DNA from: Streptomyces sp. NRRL WC-3618
Lineage (GTDB): Bacteria > Actinomycetota > Actinomycetes > Streptomycetales > Streptomycetaceae
Reading direction: 5' to 3'
Assembly: GCF_001280005.1 (NCBI RefSeq)
Contig: NZ_LGDW01000371.1
Location: 1 to 60,060, forward strand
DNA length: 60,060 bases
Numbering within the stretch: position 1 is the stretch's first letter; each line of letters opens with the position of its first letter. The notes under the pieces were generated by a model. It saw only the letters and a program-made list of their open reading frames with translations, was not told where the DNA came from and did no database searches. The position numbers and the translations under genes are program-made. This document shows, piece after piece, positions 1 through 7,597 of this stretch.

Positions 1-94
1 TGCGCTGGTCATGGTGGAGACGCCTCAGCCAAACCCGGGCCCGCCGCAGCCACTACAAACGCCGAGGCCACATCCTGCAACTGTGATTGCAGTA

Positions 95-1138
95 CTAGAA
101 GGCCATCGGCTTGGCGAGCAGCAGAGGTTCTTGATCCAGTCCCTCAAGTACCAGGTGGGGGATGACTTCGAGAGCGATGTCCAGGGCGTACTCCAGAGCT
201 GCGGCGCTGGGGGACTTGTCGACGTCCAGGGCCTCGGACCACTTGCGGGGCTGGTAGCGGGCCAGCATCGAGAAGCCGTACAGGATCAGCCACCGGGACA
301 TGAGAGGCGTTGGGGGTGCCTTGGCGGGCTCGAACGACGGTCGTAGGAAGCGGTCGGCGTTGAAGCGGTAGGCGGGGGCCCTGCTGTCGAAAAATCCGGC
401 AATGTCTGCTTTCTCCATGTCCCGTTTGGTCGCCGGCCAGCAGAACTCGACGGAGAAGCGCCGAGAGTGGATCTCGCTGAAGGAGTCCTCCTCGCTGCCC
501 CAGAGCTGTGCGCCGTGGAGGCCCGGGTATTTCGGAAGGAAGGCTGCCAGCCATGCCTTCCTGTCCGTCGGCATTTCCTCGTTCACGCAGACCGCCGCGC
601 GCAGGTACTCGGCTGGGGGAGCGGAGTTGGTCGACCACCTGACCACCTCGCCTTGGACGGATGTCTGGCTGTCGGCGATGAACGTGACCGCCGGATCGCT
701 CGTCATCCCGTCGAGGGGCGCCTCGGTGAGTTCGGGAATCGAGTTCCACAGGGATCCGATGGTGATCGCATCTGTGGTTCGCTCGGAACCTGTGGCGTCG
801 GACACTGCCTGGAAAGCGCCGACCCCGTCGGGCCTGACGGCCACGTGGGGGATGTCCGGTTCCATGTCAAGGATCTTCAGGCCGTGCTTGTTGAATGTCC
901 ACGTGTCCGGTACGTGGGCGGCGGTCATCGCCAATCCGGCCTGGACGAGGCCGTAGTACAGGTTGATGGGGCGCGTGGCGGCGGTGACGACCTTCGCCGC
1001 GTTCATCTGCTCCTCGAACTGCTGCAGTGCAGCGGCGAACGTCTTCCTTCTGGACGCCGAGTCCTTGAGCTTGGTCTTGTCAGTCAGGCTCGTACGGCGG
1101 TGCCGCAGTCCCACCCGAATGGCCGTTGTTCCGTCCAT
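95..1138 (-). CDS. YaaC-like protein, function unknown
   Basis: A 347-residue protein. After a short basic start the N-terminal third contains RRKTFAAALQQFEEQMNAA and then RPINLYYGLVQAGLAM, followed by an HGL motif. This arrangement (helical segment, LYYGL..AG, HGL) is what I associate with the YaaC-like family, whose biochemical role is not known. No signal peptide or membrane span is visible, so it is probably cytosolic. It starts at ATG 1138 with a weak GCCGAG ahead of it and is followed 76 bases upstream by another gene on the same strand. The family assignment rests on remembered motif similarity only; no catalytic residues can be named. Confidence 0.7.
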   Translation of the reverse strand: MDGTTAIRVGLRHRRTSLTDKTKLKDSASRRKTFAAALQQFEEQMNAAKVVTAATRPINLYYGLVQAGLAMTAAHVPDTWTFNKHGLKILDMEPDIPHVAVRPDGVGAFQAVSDATGSERTTDAITIGSLWNSIPELTEAPLDGMTSDPAVTFIADSQTSVQGEVVRWSTNSAPPAEYLRAAVCVNEEMPTDRKAWLAAFLPKYPGLHGAQLWGSEEDSFSEIHSRRFSVEFCWPATKRDMEKADIAGFFDSRAPAYRFNADRFLRPSFEPAKAPPTPLMSRWLILYGFSMLARYQPRKWSEALDVDKSPSAAALEYALDIALEVIPHLVLEGLDQEPLLLAKPMAF

Positions 1139-1214
1139 GTCTCGGCTTTCTTCTGTGCAGGTGCGTGCTCTCGGTCTGGTGCGCTGGGGCGGGAATGCTG
1201 GGCAGTCTGTCGGG

Positions 1215-2078
1215 TCAGCGGTGGCAGGTGGCGCGTTCCTCGAAGAGGTCGAAGCCGCGCTGCAGCATTGCGACCGTGCGGTCCGTGGCCCAGAACAGCA
1301 CCTTGGGGGAGCTGGTGATCTGCGTGAGGTTCACGCGTCCTTGGGTGTCCACGATGTTGCGCTCCAGGACGCTGAGGGTGCCGTGCATGTCGCCGTGTGC
1401 CAGTGAGCTGCAACTGCTCCACACGACCTCGGCCTGGTCTGAGCCCATGGGCGTCAAGGCGCCCGCCTCGCGCACGATCTCGGAGTAAGTCGTTGGCTTG
1501 AGGGCCTTCTTGGCGTCGGCCGGGGCCGTGCCCGCGGTGACCACAAGGTCCGTCAGCTGCTGCATCCGTACCTCTAGCGGACGCCGGGGCTGCTGCTTGA
1601 GGAGGGCGGCCATGCTGTCGGCGTGCTTATGCTCGCCGGCCTGCATGCGGAGCCGCCTTTGCACGCGTACGAGTCGCTGGGCGGGGCCGAGCATCCACAC
1701 CGCGCGGGCGCTGTTCTCGAAGGCTCCGCGCAGGAGCGAGTACTGCCCGTGCGTGTGGAGCGTGACGGACACCGAGTTGTCCTGCGGGTCGCCCGCGAAC
1801 GTGGAGCGGAAGCAGTGGAGGTGGTCGACGGCCACGCTTAGGGCGTTCCAGACGTTGTGCGAGACCTGGTAGGGGTCGGTCTTGGCGTCGTCCCCGGCCA
1901 GGGCGCTGCCGGGCTGGACCTGCCACTGCTTGGAGTCGGACTGGGTGAGGCTCTCGTACGGCCGGGCGCTGTCCAGCAGCGCCAGGATCCGCCTGAGGAA
2001 TTGGTCTTCCTCGGTCGTGGTTGTCACGTCCTGAGCGTATGGGCGAAGGTCACGACGGTGCGCGGCATTTACGTGCAT
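1215..2078 (-). CDS. Hypothetical protein
   Basis: A 287-residue cytosolic protein that I do not recognise. It is mostly alpha-helical in character, with a patch WNALSVAVDHLHCFRSTF and a later CSSLAHGDMHGTL segment. Paired helical motifs of this sort occur in several uncharacterised actinobacterial proteins. I placed the start at ATG 2078; a longer reading to 2138 has a proline-rich N-terminus with no support, and GTG 2027 (giving VTTTTEEDQF) is a reasonable alternative. It shares orientation with the YaaC-like gene downstream, 76 bases away, so the two may be co-transcribed. Confidence 0.6.
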   Translation of the reverse strand: MHVNAAHRRDLRPYAQDVTTTTEEDQFLRRILALLDSARPYESLTQSDSKQWQVQPGSALAGDDAKTDPYQVSHNVWNALSVAVDHLHCFRSTFAGDPQDNSVSVTLHTHGQYSLLRGAFENSARAVWMLGPAQRLVRVQRRLRMQAGEHKHADSMAALLKQQPRRPLEVRMQQLTDLVVTAGTAPADAKKALKPTTYSEIVREAGALTPMGSDQAEVVWSSCSSLAHGDMHGTLSVLERNIVDTQGRVNLTQITSSPKVLFWATDRTVAMLQRGFDLFEERATCHR

Positions 2079-2297
2079 CCGTGAACTGTCAATCCAGAGA
2101 GGGCAGGGACAGCCTGGCGCCGACGGTGGGTAGGCCACCCCGGCATCCTGGGTGCGTCAGGCCGGCGCGGCGGCCGAAGTCATTTCGGTGCTGCTAACGG
2201 CGAGCGCGGCAAGGTACCGCTCGGGGAGGAACGCCCGGTCGTTCAGTCCGAGTTGCCCCAAGGGTTGCTGCGCAGGCTGAGTAACTCGGACGTTCAC

Positions 2298-3467
2298 TTA
2301 GAAGGGGCGGTCAGTTTCTACCCCCAGGACGCGGGAGGCGATGAGCCGGTTGGTCAGCTCCACCGTGGACAGGTACCACCAGAAGATCCAGTCGAGGAAC
2401 GCTTCGTCGTACTCGCGTTGCTGACTGGCATTGCTGTGTCGCAGGTCGAAGCTGTTGGCGATCTGGAACAGGGCGCCTTCGTCCTTTTTGTGGAGGTGCT
2501 CTTTGATCAGGGCACGACGTTCCTCAAGGATGCGGGCGAGGTTGAAGATCGCCGATCTCTTGCTCTCAGCCGACGTATCACGCCCTCGGAAGAGCGCGAT
2601 GGCGTGGCGAACGCCGGCGGTTGTGTCGGGCGGGCTGTCGTTGAGAGCGTGGTGTACCAGTTGGCTGCGAGCATCGTCAGTGACGGCGACCAGACGCCCG
2701 AGGTCCTCGCCTTCCGCGGCGAGTTCGTACTCGGTGCCGGCCTCGCGCAGCAGCTGGTTGACCTTCCACCGGTACAGGACGCGTGCCGGGCCGTTGTGGA
2801 ACTCCGAGTGGTGCCATCCGCAACCGCTGTAGGAGTGGTAGTGCCGTATGCGGGGCCGGCTTACGAGGTCATGGAACACCTCGATCAGCCCGTAGAAGGC
2901 ATCTTCATCCCACGTCTCCGGCGCCAGAGGCCATAGATCCGGGATGCCCAGGCGCCTTTCGATCGCCTCGGAAGCGTCGGGCAACTCGCTGTGATCGTCG
3001 ACGCATTCCTCGCCGAACACCTCAACCAGGTAGCCCCTGTCGGCGAACTCGCCGATGAGCCGCGCGAAGTCATGCCGAGTGTCCCGCGCCGTACTCCCGT
3101 CGTGGGCGAGCCCGCTGCCGCGGCGCTGCGGCCAGTATGGCCGGGGCGTGGCTGCGAACCTGAGCTCGGTCGCCCGGTTGATGAGCTCCGTGAACCAGTC
3201 GTGCTGGTCCATCACGGCCCGTTTGGCGCCCCGGCCGGTGGCGGTGGTTGCCCATGGATCGGCTGTCGGCGCGGTGTGGTCGGGCAGGTCCTCGAAGTCG
3301 GCCACTGCGGTTGTGCCGGCCAGGGCCTCCGTCATGAGCCATATCGCCCGGGTCTGCCAGGAGCCCGTGGACCGGAGCAGGCGCTCCCCCTCGGACACGA
3401 ACAGCGGTGCGGGCCAGAGGAGTTCGTAGTTACTCAGGTCCAGACTCACCGCAACATCATCACCCAT
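2298..3467 (-). CDS. Hypothetical protein with helical, HEPN-like C-terminus
   Basis: A 389-residue protein beginning MGDDVAVSLDLSNYELLWP at ATG 3467. The open frame runs further upstream, but that extension reads as arginine-rich out-of-frame sequence, so I excluded it. The N-terminal half is acidic and aromatic with no recognisable motif. The C-terminal 90 residues (KRSAIFNLARILEERR, then FQIANSFDLRHSN and a WIFWWYLST segment) look like the helical HEPN-type tail of some abortive-infection-like proteins; this is an impression, not a demonstrated homology. There is no signal peptide. It lies between the YaaC-like pair and the peptidoglycan-enzyme operon, all on the minus strand. Confidence 0.6.
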   Translation of the reverse strand: MGDDVAVSLDLSNYELLWPAPLFVSEGERLLRSTGSWQTRAIWLMTEALAGTTAVADFEDLPDHTAPTADPWATTATGRGAKRAVMDQHDWFTELINRATELRFAATPRPYWPQRRGSGLAHDGSTARDTRHDFARLIGEFADRGYLVEVFGEECVDDHSELPDASEAIERRLGIPDLWPLAPETWDEDAFYGLIEVFHDLVSRPRIRHYHSYSGCGWHHSEFHNGPARVLYRWKVNQLLREAGTEYELAAEGEDLGRLVAVTDDARSQLVHHALNDSPPDTTAGVRHAIALFRGRDTSAESKRSAIFNLARILEERRALIKEHLHKKDEGALFQIANSFDLRHSNASQQREYDEAFLDWIFWWYLSTVELTNRLIASRVLGVETDRPF

Positions 3468-3505
3468 CGGGGATGTGTCCCGGCCCTGAGTGATGAATTC
3501 CCGCC

Positions 3506-3727
3506 TCAGTCTCGGATGAGTGCCTGGAACTGTGGACACCCGACGGCACGCCACTCCCTGACGAGGACTTCCCCGGCAACGACCACGACTTCCGCGTGCC
3601 ACGGCAGACAGTCGTGGCAGGCATGGATCTCGTACGAGTTGCCGTCGTCGTCGAACGCCTTGAGGTCGACGGAGCCGACCGGCGCTCGGTAGGTGACGTT
3701 CTGCTGCGGATCGGAGGCTTCTGCCAT
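3506..3727 (-). CDS. Small hypothetical protein (73 aa)
   Basis: A 73-residue acidic protein (MAEASDPQQNVTYRAPVG...) containing a CHDCLP dithiol and an EWRAVGCPQF segment. The two cysteine sites could bind metal or form a disulfide, but nothing proves this. Small proteins of this look recur beside regulatory genes in Streptomyces. It ends 38 bases before the start of the downstream 389-residue protein, so the two may share a transcript. No ribosome site stands out. Confidence 0.55.
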   Translation of the reverse strand: MAEASDPQQNVTYRAPVGSVDLKAFDDDGNSYEIHACHDCLPWHAEVVVVAGEVLVREWRAVGCPQFQALIRD

Positions 3728-3855
3728 GTCGGCCAGTATCTACGAGTACTCGGACGGTCCTTCGGGACCGGGATCACGCGCTGGGATTTCGCTGCGCCAG
3801 TCCTTGCACCCGACCAGGCCCTGTCCTGGTGCGGCCAGCGAAGCCGACCATCCGC

Positions 3856-4218
3856 TCACAAGCCCGTGACGGGCTGCCCGGTGAGTGCTTGGGCGACCTG
3901 CCACAGCTGTCCGCCGCGAGACGCCTTCACGAGCACGACATCGCCGGGGCGGAGGATGGAGGCCAGGTAGGCGGCGGCGGTGCCGTTGTCGCCGACCATC
4001 GCGATGTCCGGTACGCCCGCTGCGCCCGCTGCGAGGGCGAGTTGCTTGGCGAGTGTGTCGCCGACCGCCACGATGAGATCGACGCCGTTCTCGGCTGCCA
4101 TACGTCCGACCTCGCGGTGGGCTTCCACGGCTTCGTCGCCCAACTCCAGCATCTCTCCGAGTACGGCGATCCTCCGGCCGCCTGTGGCCTCGGTCGTGTC
4201 GCCGTCTGTCTCGGGCAT
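3856..4218 (-). CDS. Stand-alone MurF-type Mur ligase C-terminal domain
   Basis: A 120-residue protein starting MPETDGDTTEATGG at ATG 4218. From residue 15 it matches the C-terminal Rossmann-like domain of MurF (UDP-MurNAc-tripeptide:D-Ala-D-Ala ligase): GRRIAVLGEMLELG, then REVGR, VAVGD and RPGDVVLVKASRG. The UDP-binding and central ATP-binding domains of a 450-residue MurF are missing, so it cannot be a complete ligase. In Mur enzymes this domain helps position the incoming amino acid or dipeptide; here it may act with the ATP-grasp ligase three genes earlier. The stop of the upstream peptidase and this ATG overlap as TGATG, so translation is coupled. It is the last gene of the operon. Confidence 0.8.
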   Translation of the reverse strand: MPETDGDTTEATGGRRIAVLGEMLELGDEAVEAHREVGRMAAENGVDLIVAVGDTLAKQLALAAGAAGVPDIAMVGDNGTAAAYLASILRPGDVVLVKASRGGQLWQVAQALTGQPVTGL

Positions 4219-4739
4219 CAGGACTCTCCGTTGTTCAAGGGCGCGAAGGCGATCGCGCGGCCGGTGTAGGAAGGGGACAGGCGGCTGAGGGGGACTCGAT
4301 CGTGTGTCTGGCCCCAGGCCGATGGGTCCCGGATGAAGACCGTTGGGTCGGGGCCGTCCTCGTAGCCGCGGAGGATGACGAGGTGGCCTCCGGAACGTCC
4401 GTCGTCGGGGAACTGCTCGGTGACGGACACGATGATGGGTGCGTCGTCGAGGTGGGCGAGTAGGTCTTCTACCGGCACGGGCTCTGCGTTTGCAGGGACG
4501 CCCAGGTCGGTGGCCAGGCTCGCGATCCCCGCGTGGAGTGCTCCACGCGGGGTCAGAACCTCGTTCTTGACCGCGAGTTTCAGCAGTTCCGTGACCGTGG
4601 GTGCCTCGCGCCCGTAGGCGAGCAGGATCATTCTCAGTGAGGCCAGGCCGCACGCCCGGTTGGACCATTCCACCCTGTCTCCGAGTGCCCAGCCTCCGTG
4701 CAGATCCCATTCCGCGGGGGCGATGAGCTGTCGGCACAT
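4218..4739 (-). CDS. C39-like papain-fold cysteine peptidase
   Basis: A 173-residue protein starting MCRQLIAPAEWD at ATG 4739. It shows the order expected of C39/C39_2 peptidases: Cys30 in NRACGLASLRMILLAYG, His119 in SGGHLVILRGY and Asp138 in FIRDPSAWG. No signal peptide or ABC-transporter domain is attached, unlike bacteriocin exporters, so it probably acts in the cytosol as a free hydrolase or transpeptidase. Substrate is unknown; its neighbours (epimerase, ATP-grasp ligase, MurF domain) suggest a small peptide or peptidoglycan-like amide. It begins 37 bases after the ATP-grasp gene ends and overlaps the next gene by TGATG. Confidence 0.82.
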   Translation of the reverse strand: MCRQLIAPAEWDLHGGWALGDRVEWSNRACGLASLRMILLAYGREAPTVTELLKLAVKNEVLTPRGALHAGIASLATDLGVPANAEPVPVEDLLAHLDDAPIIVSVTEQFPDDGRSGGHLVILRGYEDGPDPTVFIRDPSAWGQTHDRVPLSRLSPSYTGRAIAFAPLNNGES

Positions 4740-4776
4740 GGGGACATCGTGGACGCGCGACACAGCGGGCGGGCTC

Positions 4777-5868
4777 CTACGGTGAGACGGCAGCCTCCCG
4801 AGCCCGTGTGGTGCTGGAGAACGCGGGAGTGGGCAGGGGAACATCGTAGGGCGGGCGGGCCAACGCCTCGTGCAGCATCGCCACCACGACATCCGTGTGC
4901 GCGAGTCCGACCATCGCGGCGCCCACCACGAAGTTGCTGTCACGGGACATGCCCGGCGTGCTGTTGACCTCCAGCACATACGGCTGGTCGTCCTCGGCGA
5001 GGATGAAGTCGACGCGCGCCGAACCACGCAGCCCGAGCCCGTCCCACAGCGTCGTGGCGTACTCGGTGACCTTGGCCAGAACCTCGGGCGGCAACTCGGC
5101 GGCCAGCACGGCTGCGGCGCCTCTGGAATCCACGTCGAGCTTCGTGTCGGCGTCGTAGAACTCCGCTTCGGTGGCTTCGGTGGCCAGCGGGGGAAGTACT
5201 ACGACTGCGCCTCCGGGCAGCTCCAGCAACCCCACGGTCAGCGGTACGCCCGTCAGGTAGTCCTCGACCAGCACGGCTTCGCCTTTTTCGCCGGCAGCCT
5301 CCGCCAGCGCCCGGGGGAGGTCTGCCTGTTCGCGGACCAGGCTCATGCCTACGCTGGAGCCGCCGAAGGGTGGCTTGACCATTGCGGCCCGTCCGTTCCA
5401 GTGCATCGGGCCGCCGGACCAGACCCACCATCCCGGCGTGGGCACGCCGAGGCTCAGCATCACCCGCTTGCAGAGGATCTTGTCGGCGGACACCGCGGAC
5501 GCGGCGACTCCGCTGCCGCAGTACGGCACGCGCAGGTAGTCGAGCAGGCCCTGCAGCCTCCCGTCCTCTCCGTACGGCCCGTGAAGGTTGGAGAGGGCTA
5601 CGTCGTACCCGGCCAACTCCATGATGAAGTCGGGCTCGCACGGGTTCAGCACTTTCCAGCGGGCTCCGATGTCGTCTAGGGCCTCGGACAGGGCGGTCAC
5701 GGAACGCTGGTCCACGGGGCACTTCGAGTGGTAGAGCCGGTCCTCCGCTGATACCGGCCCATAGACGAGGGCGACGCCCAGGCCCGCTCGGTCGCGCTGC
5801 CAGTCGCGAAGGTTCTGGGCGGTCTCTCGCACCGCGAGGGCAGAGTCGGAGTTGAGGAACACAGTCAT
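4777..5868 (-). CDS. D-alanine--D-alanine ligase-type ATP-grasp enzyme
   Basis: A 363-residue protein starting MTVFLNSDSALAVRE at ATG 5868. It contains the hallmarks of Ddl: LHGPYGEDGRLQGLLDYL, PYCGSGV, KPPFGGSSVGMS (ATP-binding loop), EFYDADTKL, ARVDFILAEDD and EVNSTPGMSRDS (metal and second-substrate loop). Ddl joins two D-amino acids with ATP in the cytosol. The N-terminal 80 residues differ from housekeeping Ddl, so substrates may differ. The start overlaps the stop of the upstream epimerase gene as ATGA. A MurF C-domain and a cysteine peptidase follow. It may be a dedicated ligase for a DAP- or D-amino-acid-containing product, or a paralogue altering cell-wall precursors. Confidence 0.88.
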   Translation of the reverse strand: MTVFLNSDSALAVRETAQNLRDWQRDRAGLGVALVYGPVSAEDRLYHSKCPVDQRSVTALSEALDDIGARWKVLNPCEPDFIMELAGYDVALSNLHGPYGEDGRLQGLLDYLRVPYCGSGVAASAVSADKILCKRVMLSLGVPTPGWWVWSGGPMHWNGRAAMVKPPFGGSSVGMSLVREQADLPRALAEAAGEKGEAVLVEDYLTGVPLTVGLLELPGGAVVVLPPLATEATEAEFYDADTKLDVDSRGAAAVLAAELPPEVLAKVTEYATTLWDGLGLRGSARVDFILAEDDQPYVLEVNSTPGMSRDSNFVVGAAMVGLAHTDVVVAMLHEALARPPYDVPLPTPAFSSTTRAREAAVSP

Positions 5869-6665
5869 GCGAGGACCCCTTCGAAGGTGTTGGTGACCGG
5901 CCCGCCGACCCAGTGGGTCCGCTTCGGCCGACCGGGATGTGGCCGGACCGTGAGCGGTTCTCCGGCGCGGTTGTGGACGGTGACGGCACGCGCCGATACG
6001 AGGCCGCGCAGGGTGGCGATGAAAACGGCCGCGACGGCTCCGCTTCCGCACGACAGGGTTTCCGCCTCGACGCCGCGCTCGTAGGTGCGGATCTTCAGCG
6101 TCTGGTTGCCGGCGGCTTGTACGAAGTTGACGTTCGTCCCCAGCGGGGCCAGGTCCGTGTGGTGGCGGACGAGGCGTCCGACGAGCACCGCGTCGATGGC
6201 GTCCACGTCGTCCACGACGGCGACGACGTGTTCGGTCCCGGTGTGGACGCTGTCGAACCAGGTCGGCCTGCCGTTGATGACTGTCTGCACGCGTCGGGGA
6301 TGGACCACGCCGACCTCGGCCGTGACCCACACGGAGTCCTCGCTCACGATCGCCTCGTGCATCACCCCCGCCATGCGGAGACTCATCTCGCGGAAGCCGT
6401 GGTCATAGTGCGCGGCCCAGGCCGTACACCGCAGGGCGTTGCCGCACATCGTTGCGATCGAGCCGTCGGCGTTGAAGCAGCCGACTTCGAGGACGACCGG
6501 GCTGATGCTGATCAGGCTGCTGATGACAAGGCCGTCCGCACCTACGCCGGTCCGTCTGGCACAGAGGCGTTCCGCCTCCTTCGGCCAGTCTTTCTCGACG
6601 TCCGGTGCGGGGTCGGATAACAGGACGAAGTCGTTCCCCGCTCCGTGGATCTTGCGGAAGCGCAT
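5865..6665 (-). CDS. dapF: Diaminopimelate epimerase homologue
   Basis: A 266-residue protein of normal DapF length. It begins MRFRKIHGAGNDFVLL and keeps both catalytic cysteines: Cys74 in FNADGSIATMCGNALRC and Cys206 in YERGVEAETLSCGSGA. DapF interconverts LL- and meso-diaminopimelate without a cofactor, so this copy should be a working epimerase of DAP or a similar amino acid. GAGGAG lies 8 bases before the ATG, fixing the start. It is followed by a Ddl-type ligase through an ATGA overlap, which is not how housekeeping dapF is arranged. That placement suggests a specialised paralogue serving this operon. The gene symbol is given for family membership, not proven substrate. Confidence 0.9.
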   Translation of the reverse strand: MRFRKIHGAGNDFVLLSDPAPDVEKDWPKEAERLCARRTGVGADGLVISSLISISPVVLEVGCFNADGSIATMCGNALRCTAWAAHYDHGFREMSLRMAGVMHEAIVSEDSVWVTAEVGVVHPRRVQTVINGRPTWFDSVHTGTEHVVAVVDDVDAIDAVLVGRLVRHHTDLAPLGTNVNFVQAAGNQTLKIRTYERGVEAETLSCGSGAVAAVFIATLRGLVSARAVTVHNRAGEPLTVRPHPGRPKRTHWVGGPVTNTFEGVLA

Positions 6666-6725
6666 GGCAAAGCTCCTCGCTGGGCTGAGGTGACAGTTCT
6701 TGTGATGGCCGAACAGGGCCTGAGG

Positions 6726-6971
6726 TCAGAGGAGTTCGATGGGCCGATAGGTGGTCGTCGGCTTGTTCATGACCCACGGGGAGTGCCCGTCGAAGATCAG
6801 AACCCGGTGCCCCGCGGTACCGGCGGACCTCATGTCGCAGACCCGCAGGTACTGCCCGTCGAGGCATACGAAGTCGCCTATGCGGATATCGCCTGGCTGC
6901 CTCTGGCCGCCGATGGTGCCGAGGGGAGGAGGGGGCGCAGGAGCCGGATCGGTGGTGCGACGCTCGTACAT
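6726..6971 (-). CDS. Small hypothetical protein (81 aa)
   Basis: An 81-residue protein starting MYERRTTDPAPAPPPP. After the proline-rich start it has a compact beta-rich stretch: IRIGDFVCLDGQYLRVCDMR, then VLIFDGHSPWVMNKPTTTYR, ending PIELL. I do not recognise the family. The ATG follows directly on the stop of the 28-residue membrane peptide gene (TGAATG), so both are likely translated as a coupled pair. It sits between the Nudix-like gene and the epimerase gene, with 60 bases before the latter. Partner or adaptor functions are possible but unsupported. Confidence 0.6.
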   Translation of the reverse strand: MYERRTTDPAPAPPPPLGTIGGQRQPGDIRIGDFVCLDGQYLRVCDMRSAGTAGHRVLIFDGHSPWVMNKPTTTYRPIELL

Positions 6972-7058
6972 TCAGCCTCTCCAGATGGCCAGGAGGATCG
7001 AACCACCGAGGGCCAAGACGCTTGCCACATAGGCGAGTTGTTGGTCGCGGGGGTTCAC
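6972..7058 (-). CDS. 28-residue single-span membrane peptide
   Basis: A very short gene encoding 28 residues that begin MNPRDQQLAYVASV, continue with a hydrophobic helix (about residues 8-25) and end AIWRG. The GTG start overlaps the stop of the upstream Nudix-like gene as GTGA, and its own TGA is followed at once by the ATG of the 81-residue protein. This double coupling is the main evidence that it is translated. It is predicted to sit in the membrane with a short charged N-terminus. Function unknown; it could anchor a complex or be a small regulator. Chance reading frames this short are common, so only context supports it. Confidence 0.55.
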   Translation of the reverse strand: MNPRDQQLAYVASVLALGGSILLAIWRG

Positions 7059-7597
7059 CGGGCGCCGACCAGATGGCTGTGGAGACGACTACGGATCGAC
7101 GGGATACCGATCTCTCCGAGTGGCATCCAGGCCGCCGCGCCCGCTTCGATCACCCCGGGGGCGACGGCCCCGGAGTGGGCCCGGAAGAGATAGCGGAAGC
7201 CGATACGGAGGCGGGGGCCATACCTGTGTTGCCCCGCTCTGGTCACGTCGATCAGGAAGGGGCCCTCGCTGTCGGGCTCCGTCCACACCTCGCGGATGCC
7301 GACCGCCTCGGCCAACAGGCGCAAGGCTGCTCCGCTGAGCGAGTCGTCCTGTTCCTCTGGCTCCGCCTCCGCGAGGGCGAAGGCCCCTTCGTGCCGCAGA
7401 GACAGGACGCAGTTGCGTTCGTCGACGACGACCGCTCCCGTCGTCACCAGAGGGCAGCGCCGGCTATGAGTGCAGGCCCTACGCTGCGCGTGGTCGCGGG
7501 CGGCGTCGTACACCGGCATCAGCGCCATCTTCTCGTCAGGGTGCTCGTGGATGTAGTGGGACAGCTCCCGGATGATCTGGTCCTCCCGGATGCTCAC
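7055..7597 (-). CDS. Nudix-fold protein with degenerate Nudix box
   Basis: A 180-residue protein starting at GTG 7597 (MSIREDQIIRELSHYIHEH), overlapping the upstream stop as GTGA. The layout TTGAVVVDERNCVLSLRHEG is typical of a Nudix hydrolase first half. A remnant of the Nudix box follows as AALRLLAEAVGI, where canonical RELxEExGL would be expected: the first Glu is Leu and one of the two later Glu residues is Ala. Loss of these metal ligands suggests that it binds a nucleotide-type ligand rather than hydrolysing it, or has another role. Cysteines CTHSRRC near residue 42 are notable. It precedes the 28-residue membrane peptide in the operon. Confidence 0.7.
   Translation of the reverse strand: MSIREDQIIRELSHYIHEHPDEKMALMPVYDAARDHAQRRACTHSRRCPLVTTGAVVVDERNCVLSLRHEGAFALAEAEPEEQDDSLSGAALRLLAEAVGIREVWTEPDSEGPFLIDVTRAGQHRYGPRLRIGFRYLFRAHSGAVAPGVIEAGAAAWMPLGEIGIPSIRSRLHSHLVGAR

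Noticed and set aside
5865..6665. Housekeeping dapF
   Set aside because: The ATGA overlap with a Ddl-type gene and placement behind mobile-type regulators do not fit the usual dapF context, so a specialised paralogue is preferred; whole-genome data would be needed to be certain.
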